A DNA stretch of 64,000 nt from Pseudooceanicola sp050897975 (GCF_050897975.1 NZ_JBPAXY010000006.1:124001-188000); one strand, 5' to 3'; positions 7,630-17,052 are shown, counted from the first letter of the stretch. Notes: generated by a model not told the origin, from the letters alone. Numbers and translations are program-made.

Positions 7630-8334
7630 TCAGTCCGCCGTGGGGGCGGCGTCCAGCCGGGCGAAATCCGCGTCGGTTGGCGCGCGGAAGGGTGCCTCTT
7701 TCGTGGGCACCAGCCCGGCCCATTCGGCGTAAAGGCCGGTGGTGGCGCGCAGATGCAGGGCGCGCAGATCGACCAGCGGCGAATCGGAGGCGTCGATGCG
7801 CAGGCTCAGCGGCGCCATGTCGGGGCCAAGGCAGAGCAGCGCCGCCGACAGCAGACCGCGACTGTCCGAGCCCGCCGCCTCGGCCGCCGTCAGTGCCGCC
7901 AGCAGCCGTTCGGGCATCGTGCCGCGTGCCTTTTCATAGCCCTGGGCCAGCGCCTCCAGCACCGCTTCGGAGCTGAGCATGTTGCCTGCCACCACCAGGT
8001 TTGGCCGGGTCAGTGCTGCGCAGGCGGGGACCGAGGCCGCGCCGGTGAAGGCGCCGGTGTTGCCCAGCAGATCAAGGGCCGAGAGCTGGCGATGATCGCG
8101 GCCCGTATCGGGGGCGGTCACCTCAGTCACCGCGGCGGGGGCAGGGGCCCCGGCCTGCATCTCGTCCAGCACCGCCTCGCCCCAGAGGGTCGAGGGCGCG
8201 GTGCCCTGGCTGGCGGACATCCCCGCGCCAAGCCGGCCGCGCAGGACCCATCCGCCGACGCAAAGCGAGCCGGTGGCCGCCGCCCCGCCGATCCTGCCTG
8301 TTTCCGCGTCACGGACGAGAATGGAAAAGGTCAT
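7630..8334 (-). CDS. DUF1028 family protein (Ntn-hydrolase-like)
   Basis: A 234-residue protein starting MTFSILVRDAETGRIGGAAA, the typical opening of DUF1028 proteins, whose fold is related to N-terminal-nucleophile hydrolases; Thr2 would be exposed if Met1 is removed. The stretch LRGRLGAGMSASQGTAPS also matches the family. The start at 8334 has a GGAGG site 4-8 bases upstream. DUF1028 genes commonly sit beside peptide transporters and amidases, and here the gene is divergent from a peptide-type ABC importer, with two operator-like palindromes between them. Hydrolysis of the imported amide or peptide is an inference; no activity can be assigned from sequence. Confidence 0.85.
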   Translation of the reverse strand: MTFSILVRDAETGRIGGAAATGSLCVGGWVLRGRLGAGMSASQGTAPSTLWGEAVLDEMQAGAPAPAAVTEVTAPDTGRDHRQLSALDLLGNTGAFTGAASVPACAALTRPNLVVAGNMLSSEAVLEALAQGYEKARGTMPERLLAALTAAEAAGSDSRGLLSAALLCLGPDMAPLSLRIDASDSPLVDLRALHLRATTGLYAEWAGLVPTKEAPFRAPTDADFARLDAAPTAD

Positions 8335-8362
8335 GCTGCCTCCGGTCGTTTCTTGCCTCTTG

Positions 8363-8408
8363 AATTTATCATGAGAATTTGGCTCAGTGCAATTTATCAT
8401 GATCAATA
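8363..8408. promoter_or_regulatory. Two operator-like palindromes in the divergent promoter region
   Basis: AATTTATCATGAGAATTT (8363-8380) and AATTTATCATGATCAATA (8391-8408) share the TTATCATGA core and have centres 28 bp apart. Both resemble the site at 6612-6629. They lie between the DUF1028 gene and the peptide-binding protein gene and could repress both. Confidence 0.6.
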
Positions 8409-8439
8409 GCGGCCCGCTTACCCGAAGGAGAGGCGCAAG

Positions 8440-10029
8440 ATGACACAGGGAATTCTCAACTGGACCCGCCGGGGGCTTCTGGCCTCGGGCACGGCTTTGA
8501 CCATGGCGCTGGCCCTTGGCGCAGGCGGTGCCGCTCAGGCGCAGACGCCGCCGGGCGTTCTGATCGTCGGCCAGATCGCCGAGCCGAAGGCGCTGGACCC
8601 GGCCGCGGTGACGGCGGTGAACGACTTCCGTATCCTGATGAACGTCTATGACGGGCTGGTGCGCTACAAGTCCGGCACGCTGGAGGTCGAACCGGCCCTG
8701 GCCGAAAGCTGGGAGATTTCCGAGGACGGCACCACCTACACCTTCCACCTGCGCGAGGGCGTGACCTTCCACGACGGCAGCGCCTTCGACGCCGAGGCGG
8801 TGAAGTTCAACTTTGACCGGATGCTGGACGAAGAGCACCCCTTCCACAACACCGGGCCCTTCCCGCTGGCTTTCTTCTTCTCGTCGGTCGAAGAGGTGAC
8901 GGTGGTCGATCCGCTGACGGTCGAATTCACCCTGAACGCCCCCTTCGCGCCCTTCCTGTCGAACCTGGCCTATCCCACCGGGCTGATCGTCTCGCCCGCC
9001 GCGGTCGAGCAATACGGCACCGACTATGGCCGTCACCCCTCGGGCACCGGACCCTTCACCTTTGCCGAATGGGAATCCAACACCCATGTGATCCTCAACG
9101 CCAATGCCGACTACTGGGATGGCGCGCCCGAGCTGAAGACGGTGGTCTTCCGCCCGATCACCGATGCCAACACCCGCACCGCCGAGATGCTTGCGGGGGG
9201 GATCGACCTGATGGTCGAGGTGCCGCCGGTGTCGCTGTCGGAATTCCAGGGCGATGACTTCACCGTGGTCGAACAGGCAGGCCCCCATGTCTGGTTCCTG
9301 ATCCTGAACGCCAAGGACGGCCCCTTTGCCGACAAGCTGGTGCGCCAGGCGGCGAACTATGCGGTCAACAAGCAGGCCCTAGTGGAAAACGTGCTGGAGG
9401 GCACCGCCGAGGTGGCCGCCGGGCCGATCCCGCCCGCCTTCAACTGGGCCTATGACGACAGCCTGACCCCCTATGCCTATGACCCCGAAAAGGCCAAGGC
9501 GCTGCTGGCGGAGTCCGGTGTCGAGGATCTGTCGCTGACCTTCTACGTCACCGAAGGCGGCTCGGGGATGCTGGATCCGGTGGCCATGGGCACCGCCATC
9601 CAGGCGGACCTTGAGGCCGTGGGCTTTGACGTCGCCATCGAAACCTACGAGTGGAACACCTTCCTGGGCGAGGTGAACCCCGGGCTGGAGGGCAAGGCGG
9701 ACTTGGCCGAAATGGCCTGGATGACCAACGACCCCGACACGCTGCCCTATCTGGCGCTGCGCTCGGAGGCCTGGCCGGACAAGGGGGGCTTCAACTCGGG
9801 TTACTATTCGAACCCCGAGGTCGATGCCCTGCTGGAAACCGCCCGCGTCTCGACCAGCCAGGAGGAACGCGCCGCTGCCTACAAGGAAATGCAGCAGATC
9901 GTGCAGGAAGACGCCCCCTGGCTCTTCGTGGCGAACTGGAAGCAGAACGCGGTGACCTCCGAGGCGGTCGAGAACTTCGCGCTGGAGCCGTCCTTCTTCC
10001 TGCTGCTGAAGGACGTTGTGAAGAACTGA
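8440..10029 (+). CDS. ABC transporter substrate-binding protein, peptide type (SBP_bac_5)
   Basis: A 529-residue periplasmic binding protein of the DppA/OppA class. The N-terminus WTRRGLLASGTALTMALALG carries a twin arginine and ends in AQA before QTPPG, so export through Tat is possible. Family features include EPKALDPAAVTAVNDF, LAESWEISEDGTTYTFHLRE, and the conserved GTGPFTF. A ribosome site AAGGAG is present at 8425-8430. It heads an operon with two permease parts and two ATPases and presumably presents a peptide, amide or opine-like compound to them. The ligand cannot be identified. Confidence 0.92.
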   Translation: MTQGILNWTRRGLLASGTALTMALALGAGGAAQAQTPPGVLIVGQIAEPKALDPAAVTAVNDFRILMNVYDGLVRYKSGTLEVEPALAESWEISEDGTTYTFHLREGVTFHDGSAFDAEAVKFNFDRMLDEEHPFHNTGPFPLAFFFSSVEEVTVVDPLTVEFTLNAPFAPFLSNLAYPTGLIVSPAAVEQYGTDYGRHPSGTGPFTFAEWESNTHVILNANADYWDGAPELKTVVFRPITDANTRTAEMLAGGIDLMVEVPPVSLSEFQGDDFTVVEQAGPHVWFLILNAKDGPFADKLVRQAANYAVNKQALVENVLEGTAEVAAGPIPPAFNWAYDDSLTPYAYDPEKAKALLAESGVEDLSLTFYVTEGGSGMLDPVAMGTAIQADLEAVGFDVAIETYEWNTFLGEVNPGLEGKADLAEMAWMTNDPDTLPYLALRSEAWPDKGGFNSGYYSNPEVDALLETARVSTSQEERAAAYKEMQQIVQEDAPWLFVANWKQNAVTSEAVENFALEPSFFLLLKDVVKN

Positions 10030-10064
10030 CCCCTGGGTCCGTGAGAGTGTTCCGGGCGTGGGAC

Positions 10065-10193
10065 GGTGGATTGGCATCCACCCTACGCCCGGGATTCGGC
10101 GGCGGGGCGTAGCTCTGGCCGCCCGTTTCCTTGGGCGCGGCCCGGCCTTTGCGCGCAGGGGGCGCGCCCGCGTAGGGTGGATGCCAATCCACC
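10065..10193. repeat. REP-like inverted doublet
   Basis: Two perfect 24-bp inverted copies lie at 10065-10088 and 10170-10193. Each contains the self-complementary hairpin GGTGGATTGGCATCCACC. About 80 GC-rich bases separate them. This is the layout of a repetitive extragenic palindrome pair placed between the binding-protein and permease genes, where it may stabilise the upstream mRNA and lower downstream expression. Confidence 0.8.
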
Positions 10194-10235
10194 ATGGCCC
10201 CAAGATCCCCCACCGGACCCCAGCGGAGGCAAGGC

Positions 10236-11183
<948 letters not shown>

Positions 11184-11196
11184 GGGGGCGCGAGAT

Positions 11197-13095
11197 ATGC
11201 AATTCCTGAGCCTTATCGCCCGCAATCGCCTGGCTGCCGCCGGGGGGATCGTGCTGGTGGCGGTGATCGTCCTGGCGCTGATCTCGCCGCTCTTGCCGTT
11301 GCCCGACCCGGATGTGACCGATACCGCCAACCGCTTTCTGAAACCCGGGGCGCCGGGGCATCTGCTGGGCACCGACCACCTGGGCCGCGACCTGGCGGCG
11401 CGGTTGATGGACGGCACCCGGCTTAGCCTCGCCGTGGGCTTTGCCGCCGCCATCTTCGCCGCCGTGATCGGCGCCGCCATCGGCATCATCGCGGGCTATT
11501 TCGGCGGGCGCACCGACAATCTGATCATGCGCGCCGTCGATATGCTGATGGCCTTTCCCTATATCCTGCTGGCCCTGGCCATCGTCGCGGCCCTGGGCCC
11601 TGGGCTGGTCAATGCGCTGATCGCCGTGGCCGCCGTCAACATCCCCTTCTTCGCCCGCAATATCCGGGGCGTCACCGTGGGGTTGGCGCATAAGGAATTC
11701 GTCGATGCGGCCCGCCTGGCGGGCCTGGGCCACACCCGGATCATCCTGACCGAGATCCTGCCCAATGTGATCCCGGTGATCGTCATCGCCATGTCCACCA
11801 CCATTGGCTGGATGATCCTGGAAACCGCCGGCCTCTCGTTCCTCGGGCTGGGCAGCCAGCCGCCCCAGGCCGATCTGGGCTCGATGCTGGGCGAGGCGCG
11901 TTCGGCGCTGATCACCAATCCCCATACTTCGGTCGTGCCCGGCGCCATGATCCTGATCATCGTCATGGGGATCAACCTGCTGGGCGACGGGGTGCGCGAC
12001 GCGCTGGATCCGCGCCTGCGCTCTGGCGCGCTGACCCGGCCCATGGCGGCAACCCAGGTGCGGCGCGAGGGGCCGGTGCCCGCCTCGACCGACCCCGAGG
12101 CAGTGCTGGAGTTGCAGGATCTGCAAACCCAGTTCCACGTCAAGGATCGCATCTACAAGGCCGTGGGCGGTGTCTCGCTGCGGGTGGCGCCGGGCGAATG
12201 TCTGGGGATCATCGGCGAAAGCGGGTCCGGCAAGTCGGTCACTGCGCTGTCGGTGATGGGGCTGGTGGCCTCGCCGCCGGGTGTGATCACCGGGGGCGCG
12301 GCCCGCTACAAGGGCGAGGATCTGGTGGGCGCGCCCTATGATCACCTGCGGCGTCTGCGCGGCGACCGGGTGGCCTATATCTTTCAGGATCCGCTGGCCA
12401 CGCTGCATCCGCTTTACAAGGTGGGCGACCAGCTGGCCGAGGCGATCCTGGTGCACCACAGGGTGGGCAAGGCCGAGGCGCGGCGGCGCGCGGTGGATCT
12501 GCTGAAACAGGTGCGCATTCCCAATGCCCAAAGCCGCGCCGACAGCTATCCGCACGAGATGTCGGGCGGGATGCGACAGCGCGTGGGCATCGCCATGGCC
12601 CTGGCCAACGACCCCGACGTGATCATCGCGGACGAGCCGACAACGGCGCTGGACGTGACCGTGCAGGCGCAGGTGCTGTCGCTGCTGGATGACCTGCGCC
12701 GCGAGCGCGGGCTGGCCATCGTCTTTATCACCCACGACTTCGGCGTGGTGGCGCAGCTGTGCGACCGGGTGGCGGTGATGTACGCGGGCCGTATTGTGGA
12801 GACAGGCCCGACCGAGGCGGTTCTGGCCGCCCCCGCTCATCCCTATACCGCGCGGCTGATCGCCTGCGTGCCCGAGCTGGGCGGCGGCCGCCGACGGCTC
12901 GAGGCGATCCCGGGCCTGCCGCCCGCCGTTGATCGGCTGGAACCCGGCTGCGCCTTCGCGCCGCGCTGCCTGAAGGCCCGGGACGCCTGCCGCCGGGGCG
13001 AGATCGCCCTGGCGGGCCGTGGCGCCCGTGCCGTGCGCTGCATCGACCCGGAAACCGATCTGCCGGAAACCGATTTGAAGGAGGGCGCGGCATGA
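11197..13095 (+). CDS. Fused peptide-type ABC permease (DppC-like) and ATPase (DppD-like)
   Basis: A 632-residue fusion. Residues 1 to about 280 are a DppC-like permease: GTDHLGRDLAARLMDGTR, the EAA loop at FVDAARLAGLGHTRIILTEI, ending near GDGVRDALDPRLR. From about 300 a complete ATPase follows: Walker A GESGSGKSV, signature MSGGMRQRV, Walker B DVIIADEPTTALD, switch FITHDFGVV, and the oligopeptide-type C-terminal cysteine motif CAFAPRCLKARDAC. The frame is uninterrupted across the junction. Such fusions are known in some alphaproteobacterial peptide importers. It sits between the DppB-like permease and a second ATPase, so one complex has two different nucleotide-binding domains. Confidence 0.93.
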   Translation: MQFLSLIARNRLAAAGGIVLVAVIVLALISPLLPLPDPDVTDTANRFLKPGAPGHLLGTDHLGRDLAARLMDGTRLSLAVGFAAAIFAAVIGAAIGIIAGYFGGRTDNLIMRAVDMLMAFPYILLALAIVAALGPGLVNALIAVAAVNIPFFARNIRGVTVGLAHKEFVDAARLAGLGHTRIILTEILPNVIPVIVIAMSTTIGWMILETAGLSFLGLGSQPPQADLGSMLGEARSALITNPHTSVVPGAMILIIVMGINLLGDGVRDALDPRLRSGALTRPMAATQVRREGPVPASTDPEAVLELQDLQTQFHVKDRIYKAVGGVSLRVAPGECLGIIGESGSGKSVTALSVMGLVASPPGVITGGAARYKGEDLVGAPYDHLRRLRGDRVAYIFQDPLATLHPLYKVGDQLAEAILVHHRVGKAEARRRAVDLLKQVRIPNAQSRADSYPHEMSGGMRQRVGIAMALANDPDVIIADEPTTALDVTVQAQVLSLLDDLRRERGLAIVFITHDFGVVAQLCDRVAVMYAGRIVETGPTEAVLAAPAHPYTARLIACVPELGGGRRRLEAIPGLPPAVDRLEPGCAFAPRCLKARDACRRGEIALAGRGARAVRCIDPETDLPETDLKEGAA

Positions 13096-14048
13096 GCGCG
13101 GTTCTGAAACTCGAGGGTCTGGCCAAAAGCTTTCCGGTGGGCAAGCGTCTGCTGGGGGCGCCGCGCGGCATGGTCCATGCGGTGCGCCCGGTGGATCTGG
13201 AGGTCGAAGAGGGCGAGACCCTAGGCATCGTCGGCGAGTCGGGCTGTGGCAAGTCCACCCTGGCACGGATGCTGGTCGGCCTGCTGCCCCCCAGTGAGGG
13301 CAGCATCGAGCTGGGCGGGGCGCCACTGGACAACGCCGACCCGGCGGAGTTCGGCAAGAAGATCCAATATGTCTTTCAGGATCCCATCTCGTCGCTCAAC
13401 CCGCGCAAGACCATCCGCCAGGTGATGGAGGCGCCGTTGAAGCGGCTGCACGGGCTGGACCGGGCGCAGCGGGAGAAACGGATTTCCGAGATTTTCGCCT
13501 CGGTGAATCTGCGCGAAGAGTTTCTGGATCGTTACCCGCATGAGTTTTCCGGCGGTCAGGCGCAACGGATCGGCATTGCCCGGGCCCTGGCCGCCGAGGC
13601 CAAGATCCTGATCCTGGACGAGCCGGTTTCGGCGCTGGACGTCAGTGTGCAGGCGCAGGTGCTGAACCTGCTGGCCGATCTGAAGGCCAAGCTGGGGCTG
13701 ACCTATCTCTTCATCAGCCATGACCTGGCGGTGGTCGAGGCGGTGTCGGACCGGGTCGCGGTGCTCTACTTCGGGTCGGTGGTCGAGGTGGGGCGTGCCG
13801 AAGAGATCTTTCGCGCCCCGCGTCACCCCTACACCCAGCTTCTGGCCCGCTCGGCGCCGGTCGTGGGCCGCGCCCTGTCGGCGCCCGAGGGGAAAGAGAC
13901 CGAACTGCCCGATCCGCTGAACCCGCCTGCGGGCTGCGCCTTCAAGGCGCGCTGCCCGCGCGCCACGGATCTTTGCGGGCAATCGGTGCCGCAACTGGAG
14001 GGGGACGCCGCACAGCGCGTGGCCTGTTTCCATCCACTGGAAGGGTAG
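13092..14048 (+). CDS. Peptide-type ABC transporter ATPase (DppF-like)
   Basis: A 318-residue ATPase. Walker A GESGCGKSTLARM, signature FSGGQAQRIGIARAL, Walker B ILILDEPVSALDVSVQAQ, switch histidine in LFISHDLAVVE, and the family's C-terminal CAFKARCPRATDLC motif are all present. Its ATG overlaps the stop of the fusion gene (ATGA), so the two ATPases should be made in step. It ends the operon 9 bases from the stop of a convergent LysR gene, and no terminator hairpin is visible in that gap. Confidence 0.93.
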   Translation: MSAVLKLEGLAKSFPVGKRLLGAPRGMVHAVRPVDLEVEEGETLGIVGESGCGKSTLARMLVGLLPPSEGSIELGGAPLDNADPAEFGKKIQYVFQDPISSLNPRKTIRQVMEAPLKRLHGLDRAQREKRISEIFASVNLREEFLDRYPHEFSGGQAQRIGIARALAAEAKILILDEPVSALDVSVQAQVLNLLADLKAKLGLTYLFISHDLAVVEAVSDRVAVLYFGSVVEVGRAEEIFRAPRHPYTQLLARSAPVVGRALSAPEGKETELPDPLNPPAGCAFKARCPRATDLCGQSVPQLEGDAAQRVACFHPLEG

Positions 14049-14057
14049 GCGCGTCCC

Positions 14058-15044
14058 TCAGTCGGCGGCGATGCGCACCGAGTTGGCAACCCAGGGGTAG
14101 GCGGCCAGATCCGTTTCCGCCTCGATCTGGCGCAACAGGGCGCGCAGGTCGCGGGCCAGACGGGTGGGCAGATCCGACAGGATCCCCTGGCGCGCGGTCA
14201 GCACGATCCGGCGCGACAGCGGCGCAAAGGGCAGGGGGTGGATGTCCAGGCTCGGCATCAGCCGCCGCGCCCGCAGCAGGGCCAGCGGCGGCAGGATCGT
14301 CCAGCCGGTGCCCGCCGAGACCAGCGCCAGGATGGCGTGATAGCTGTCCAGTTCGAACCGGTGATCCAGGCGCAGGTTCTGCTGTGCCAGATGGGTCGAG
14401 ATCAGCCGCCCCATATAGTGGCGCGTGGTGTACTGGATCATCGGCTGGCCCTTCAGCTGCTCCATCAGCGGGCGGGCGGGATCGACGGCGCCGGGCGGGG
14501 TGGCGACGATGAAATCCTCGGTCAGGATGTCGTGCACCTCGGCCCAGTCGGCGGGTTCGGACATCTCGGCGGCGATCACCACGTCCAGGGCCTCGGCGTC
14601 CAGCTGATCATGCAGGTAATGCGAGGCGCCGGTTTCCAGCAGGAAGCGGCATTCGGCCAGATCGCCCGCCACCCGGGTCAGCAGGCGGGGCGTCACATCG
14701 GCCTCGAAATCCTCGATCACCCCCAGGCGCAGATGGGTCAGCACCGGCGCGCCCGCCACCGCCAGTTCGGCCCGGGCCTGGGCGGCCTCGGTCAGGATCG
14801 CCTCGGCGCGGCGGCGAAAGGCCTCGCCCGCGCGGGTCAGCGTAATGGGCCGGGTCTGGCGCAGCAGCAGGGTGGCGCCCAGGGCGCTTTCCAGATTGGT
14901 CAGCTGCTGCGACACCGCCGAGGGGCTGGCCCCCAGTCGCCGCGCCGCAGCAGAGATCGAGCGCTCTTCGGCGGTGGCCACAAAGACCTCGATCCCCCAG
15001 AGGGTGACCCGACCGGGAGAGGCAGTAGCGGATTTGTCGGCCAT
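14058..15044 (-). CDS. LysR-family transcriptional regulator
   Basis: A 328-residue regulator with an N-terminal HTH at LWGIEVFVATAEERSISAAA and LGASPSAVSQQLTNLESALG, followed by a LysR substrate-binding domain with HLRLGVIEDFEAD opening the effector domain. It is convergent with the peptide importer operon and upstream of phaR in the opposite reading sense, so its target is unclear. LysR proteins usually control a divergent neighbour, but here the upstream neighbour phaR reads the same way. Function beyond family is not assigned. Confidence 0.9.
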   Translation of the reverse strand: MADKSATASPGRVTLWGIEVFVATAEERSISAAARRLGASPSAVSQQLTNLESALGATLLLRQTRPITLTRAGEAFRRRAEAILTEAAQARAELAVAGAPVLTHLRLGVIEDFEADVTPRLLTRVAGDLAECRFLLETGASHYLHDQLDAEALDVVIAAEMSEPADWAEVHDILTEDFIVATPPGAVDPARPLMEQLKGQPMIQYTTRHYMGRLISTHLAQQNLRLDHRFELDSYHAILALVSAGTGWTILPPLALLRARRLMPSLDIHPLPFAPLSRRIVLTARQGILSDLPTRLARDLRALLRQIEAETDLAAYPWVANSVRIAAD

Positions 15045-15070
15045 GGGCAGCCCGTCGTTCTATGCGGCGC

Positions 15071-15637
15071 TCAACTGAGCTTCGACAGTTTCGTCTGCAA
15101 CTCGGCCAGCTGCTTCTTGATGCTGTCCAGATCGTCGCCCTGCGGGGCAGGGGCGGCGCCTTCGGCGCTGTCGTCTGCGGGGGCGGACCAATTGCCGGAA
15201 AAGCCCGAGGTCATCGCCTTCAGGAAGGCCGCCTGCTGCGCCTGCATCGCTTCGATGCCGGGCATGTTGGCCATCATCGGGTTCACCTTTTCCAGGTTTT
15301 CCATCATCTTGGACTGCCCGTCGCGCAGCATCTCGAAAGAGGCGGCCAGGAACTGCGGCACCACCGACCCGGCGGAGGAAGAGTAGGAGCGCACCAGGTC
15401 GGTCAGCACATTCAGCGGCAGCACGTTCTCGCCGCGGCTTTCATGCTCGGCGATGATTTGCAGCAGGTATTGCCGGGTCAGGTCGTCGCCGGATTTCAGA
15501 TCGACGATCTGCACGTCGCGCCCGGCACGGATGAAGCCCGCGATATCCTCCAGGGTCACGTAGTCGCTGGTCTCGGTGTTGTAGAGACGGCGTGACGCGT
15601 AGCGCTTTATGAGCAGCGGAGATTCACTATCAGCCAC
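15071..15637 (-). CDS. phaR: Polyhydroxyalkanoate synthesis repressor PhaR
   Basis: A 188-residue protein with the PhaR DNA-binding domain at its N-terminus (LIKRYASRRLYNTETSDYVT, LEDIAGFIRAG) and the PHB-accumulation domain (YLLQIIAEHESRGENVLPLN). The C-terminal quarter is acidic and ends in a predicted coiled coil DSIKKQLAELQTKLSKL. In relatives PhaR senses free PHB granules and represses phasin genes by binding CTGC-N3-GCAG. Matching sites lie upstream of phaP and between phaC and phaZ in this window. A TGCAGC-GT-TGCAGC direct repeat (about 15658-15672) in its own upstream region could be a weak site. Confidence 0.95.
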   Translation of the reverse strand: MADSESPLLIKRYASRRLYNTETSDYVTLEDIAGFIRAGRDVQIVDLKSGDDLTRQYLLQIIAEHESRGENVLPLNVLTDLVRSYSSSAGSVVPQFLAASFEMLRDGQSKMMENLEKVNPMMANMPGIEAMQAQQAAFLKAMTSGFSGNWSAPADDSAEGAAPAPQGDDLDSIKKQLAELQTKLSKLS

Positions 15638-15832
15638 CGGTTATCCCTCCCCGTTATGCAGCGTTGCAGCAAAGCCTAGATCACAGTTTCGCAAAAAGAA
15701 AGCACTGTAAGTGCCCAGGAACTCATCGGGGTGATGTCGATGGGCACTACGGATGCGGGCATTGTTAACCAGCTTTATCCGTATGCCTAGAAATGATCGG
15801 GCGACTGTGGTTACTGACTCGTGAACCAGTTG

Positions 15833-15847
15833 TTAATCACTAGTTAA
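15833..15847. promoter_or_regulatory. CtrA box upstream of the beta-barrel protein gene
   Basis: An exact TTAA-N7-TTAA match, 17 bases before the ATG of the outer-membrane protein gene. This is the consensus of the alphaproteobacterial cell-cycle regulator CtrA. Such an AT-rich spaced motif is unlikely by chance in DNA this GC-rich, but no expression data are available. Confidence 0.55.
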
Positions 15848-15863
15848 ATGGGTGAATATCTGA

Positions 15864-16448
15864 ATGCTACGAACGACTTGCGCAGCCCTCTGCCTGGGGC
15901 TTCTGGCCTCTCCTGCCTTTGCCGGAAATCCGAAAACCCCGGTGGTAGCGGCCGAGCCCGTCCTGGCGCCGGTGGCGCCTGCCGTGGATTGGACCGGATT
16001 CTATATCGGCGCCATCCTGGGCACCGGCCAATCCGATACCTCGCTTGGGGCAAGCGGCATCGAAGTGTCCCATGACCACGACACGCGGGGCCTGTTCCTG
16101 GGCTATCGCCACGATTTCGGCAAGCTGGTGCTGGGCGGCGAACTGGCGCTGGATCATGCCAATGTCGACACCCTGGGCGATACCGCACGCTATCACCTGT
16201 CGGCCCATGCGGGCTATGACCTGGGCCGCGTGCTGCCCTATGTCAGCCTGGGCGTGGCCAAGCTGGAGCTGCCGGGCGGCGACGAGACCGGCCATTTCTT
16301 CGGCCTGGGCGCCGATTTCAAGGTCAGCGAACGGGTGCTGGTCGGCATCGAGGCACGGCGCACCTATTTCGCCGACGATTTCCTGGGCTTTGCCGGGGGC
16401 GACATGGAAGGCGAGACGCTGATGCTGCGGATGGCCTTCCGCTTCTGA
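15864..16448 (+). CDS. Outer-membrane beta-barrel protein (OmpW/Omp25-like small porin)
   Basis: A 194-residue protein with signal peptide MLRTTCAALCLGLLASPAFA, then a short proline-rich linker and a repeated amphipathic strand pattern beginning DWTGFYIGAILGTG, typical of alphaproteobacterial OMP_b-brl proteins. It ends in MAFRF, with the terminal aromatic residue recognised by the BAM machinery. It stands alone between phaR and a bidirectional terminator. The exact CtrA box just upstream suggests cell-cycle-linked expression. Its physiological role is unknown. Confidence 0.85.
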   Translation: MLRTTCAALCLGLLASPAFAGNPKTPVVAAEPVLAPVAPAVDWTGFYIGAILGTGQSDTSLGASGIEVSHDHDTRGLFLGYRHDFGKLVLGGELALDHANVDTLGDTARYHLSAHAGYDLGRVLPYVSLGVAKLELPGGDETGHFFGLGADFKVSERVLVGIEARRTYFADDFLGFAGGDMEGETLMLRMAFRF

Positions 16449-16514
16449 TACCGGCGGCCTGGCCGGGGTCTGGCCGGGCCGGGCGCTGCGGCTCTTGCCC
16501 ATCGGGCAAAAAGG

Positions 16515-16544
16515 AAGGGCGGGTCCTGGCGGACCCGCCCTTTG
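16515..16544. terminator. Bidirectional terminator between the OMP gene and phaP
   Basis: AAGGGCGGGTCC pairs with GGACCCGCCCTT around a TGGC loop, with T-rich flanks on both strands. Confidence 0.85.
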
Positions 16545-16608
16545 TTATCGCGCCCTTTTCAAGGGGAGGAGCGAGAGGGGCGCAATTTCCCGGGAGGGGA
16601 ACCTTGGC

Positions 16609-17052
16609 TTACTTCGCGGCCGCTTTCTTGGCTGCGGTGGTGGCGTCCTTGGTGGCCTTCTGCACGGCGGCAGAGGCTTCTTCGGTCATGTCCTTGCCGG
16701 CGGCCATCATCAGCTCGACGGTGTCGGTCTGGACCTTCTTGGCGATCTCGGCGAAGGCGGCCATGTTCTCGGCCGACATTTCGGCGAAGGCAGAGGCGAA
16801 ATCGGTCATCGCCTTGGCGTAGTCAGCCGGGTCGGTCTTGGCCTTGGACATTTCCGACATCTTGGTCAGGGTTTCCTTGGTCCACTTGGTCGACAGGTCG
16901 GTCGACTTGCCTGCGGCGTCCAGAGCCACGGCGGACAGCTTTTCATTCAGCGTCGCCTGGGTCTTGAATGCGTCTTCCATCGAGGAAGTGTCGACGGGGA
17001 AAGCGCCCATGAAGTCTTTCATGATCGCGGTGAAGTCTTGGGTCTTTGCCAT
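16609..17052 (-). CDS. phaP: Phasin (PHA granule-associated protein)
   Basis: A 147-residue, Ala/Lys-rich, mostly helical protein starting MAKTQDFTAIMKDFMGAFPV and ending with the lysine-rich AAKKAAAK tail; these are the features of phasin_2-type proteins that coat PHB granules. The many Met, Thr and Glu residues form amphipathic helices that would lie on the hydrophobic polymer. It has an AGAGGA ribosome site. A perfect inverted repeat with two CTGC-N3-GCAG boxes lies 73-114 bases upstream and is the expected PhaR operator. Next to phaC, this gene supplies the granule coat for polymer made by that enzyme. Confidence 0.93.
   Translation of the reverse strand: MAKTQDFTAIMKDFMGAFPVDTSSMEDAFKTQATLNEKLSAVALDAAGKSTDLSTKWTKETLTKMSEMSKAKTDPADYAKAMTDFASAFAEMSAENMAAFAEIAKKVQTDTVELMMAAGKDMTEEASAAVQKATKDATTAAKKAAAK

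Noticed and set aside
7630..9288. Long minus-strand frame of 552 codons covering the DUF1028 gene and extending across the peptide-binding protein gene
   Set aside because: Only 7630-8334 has family features and a ribosome site. The upstream part is antisense to a well-supported gene and is an effect of high GC content.
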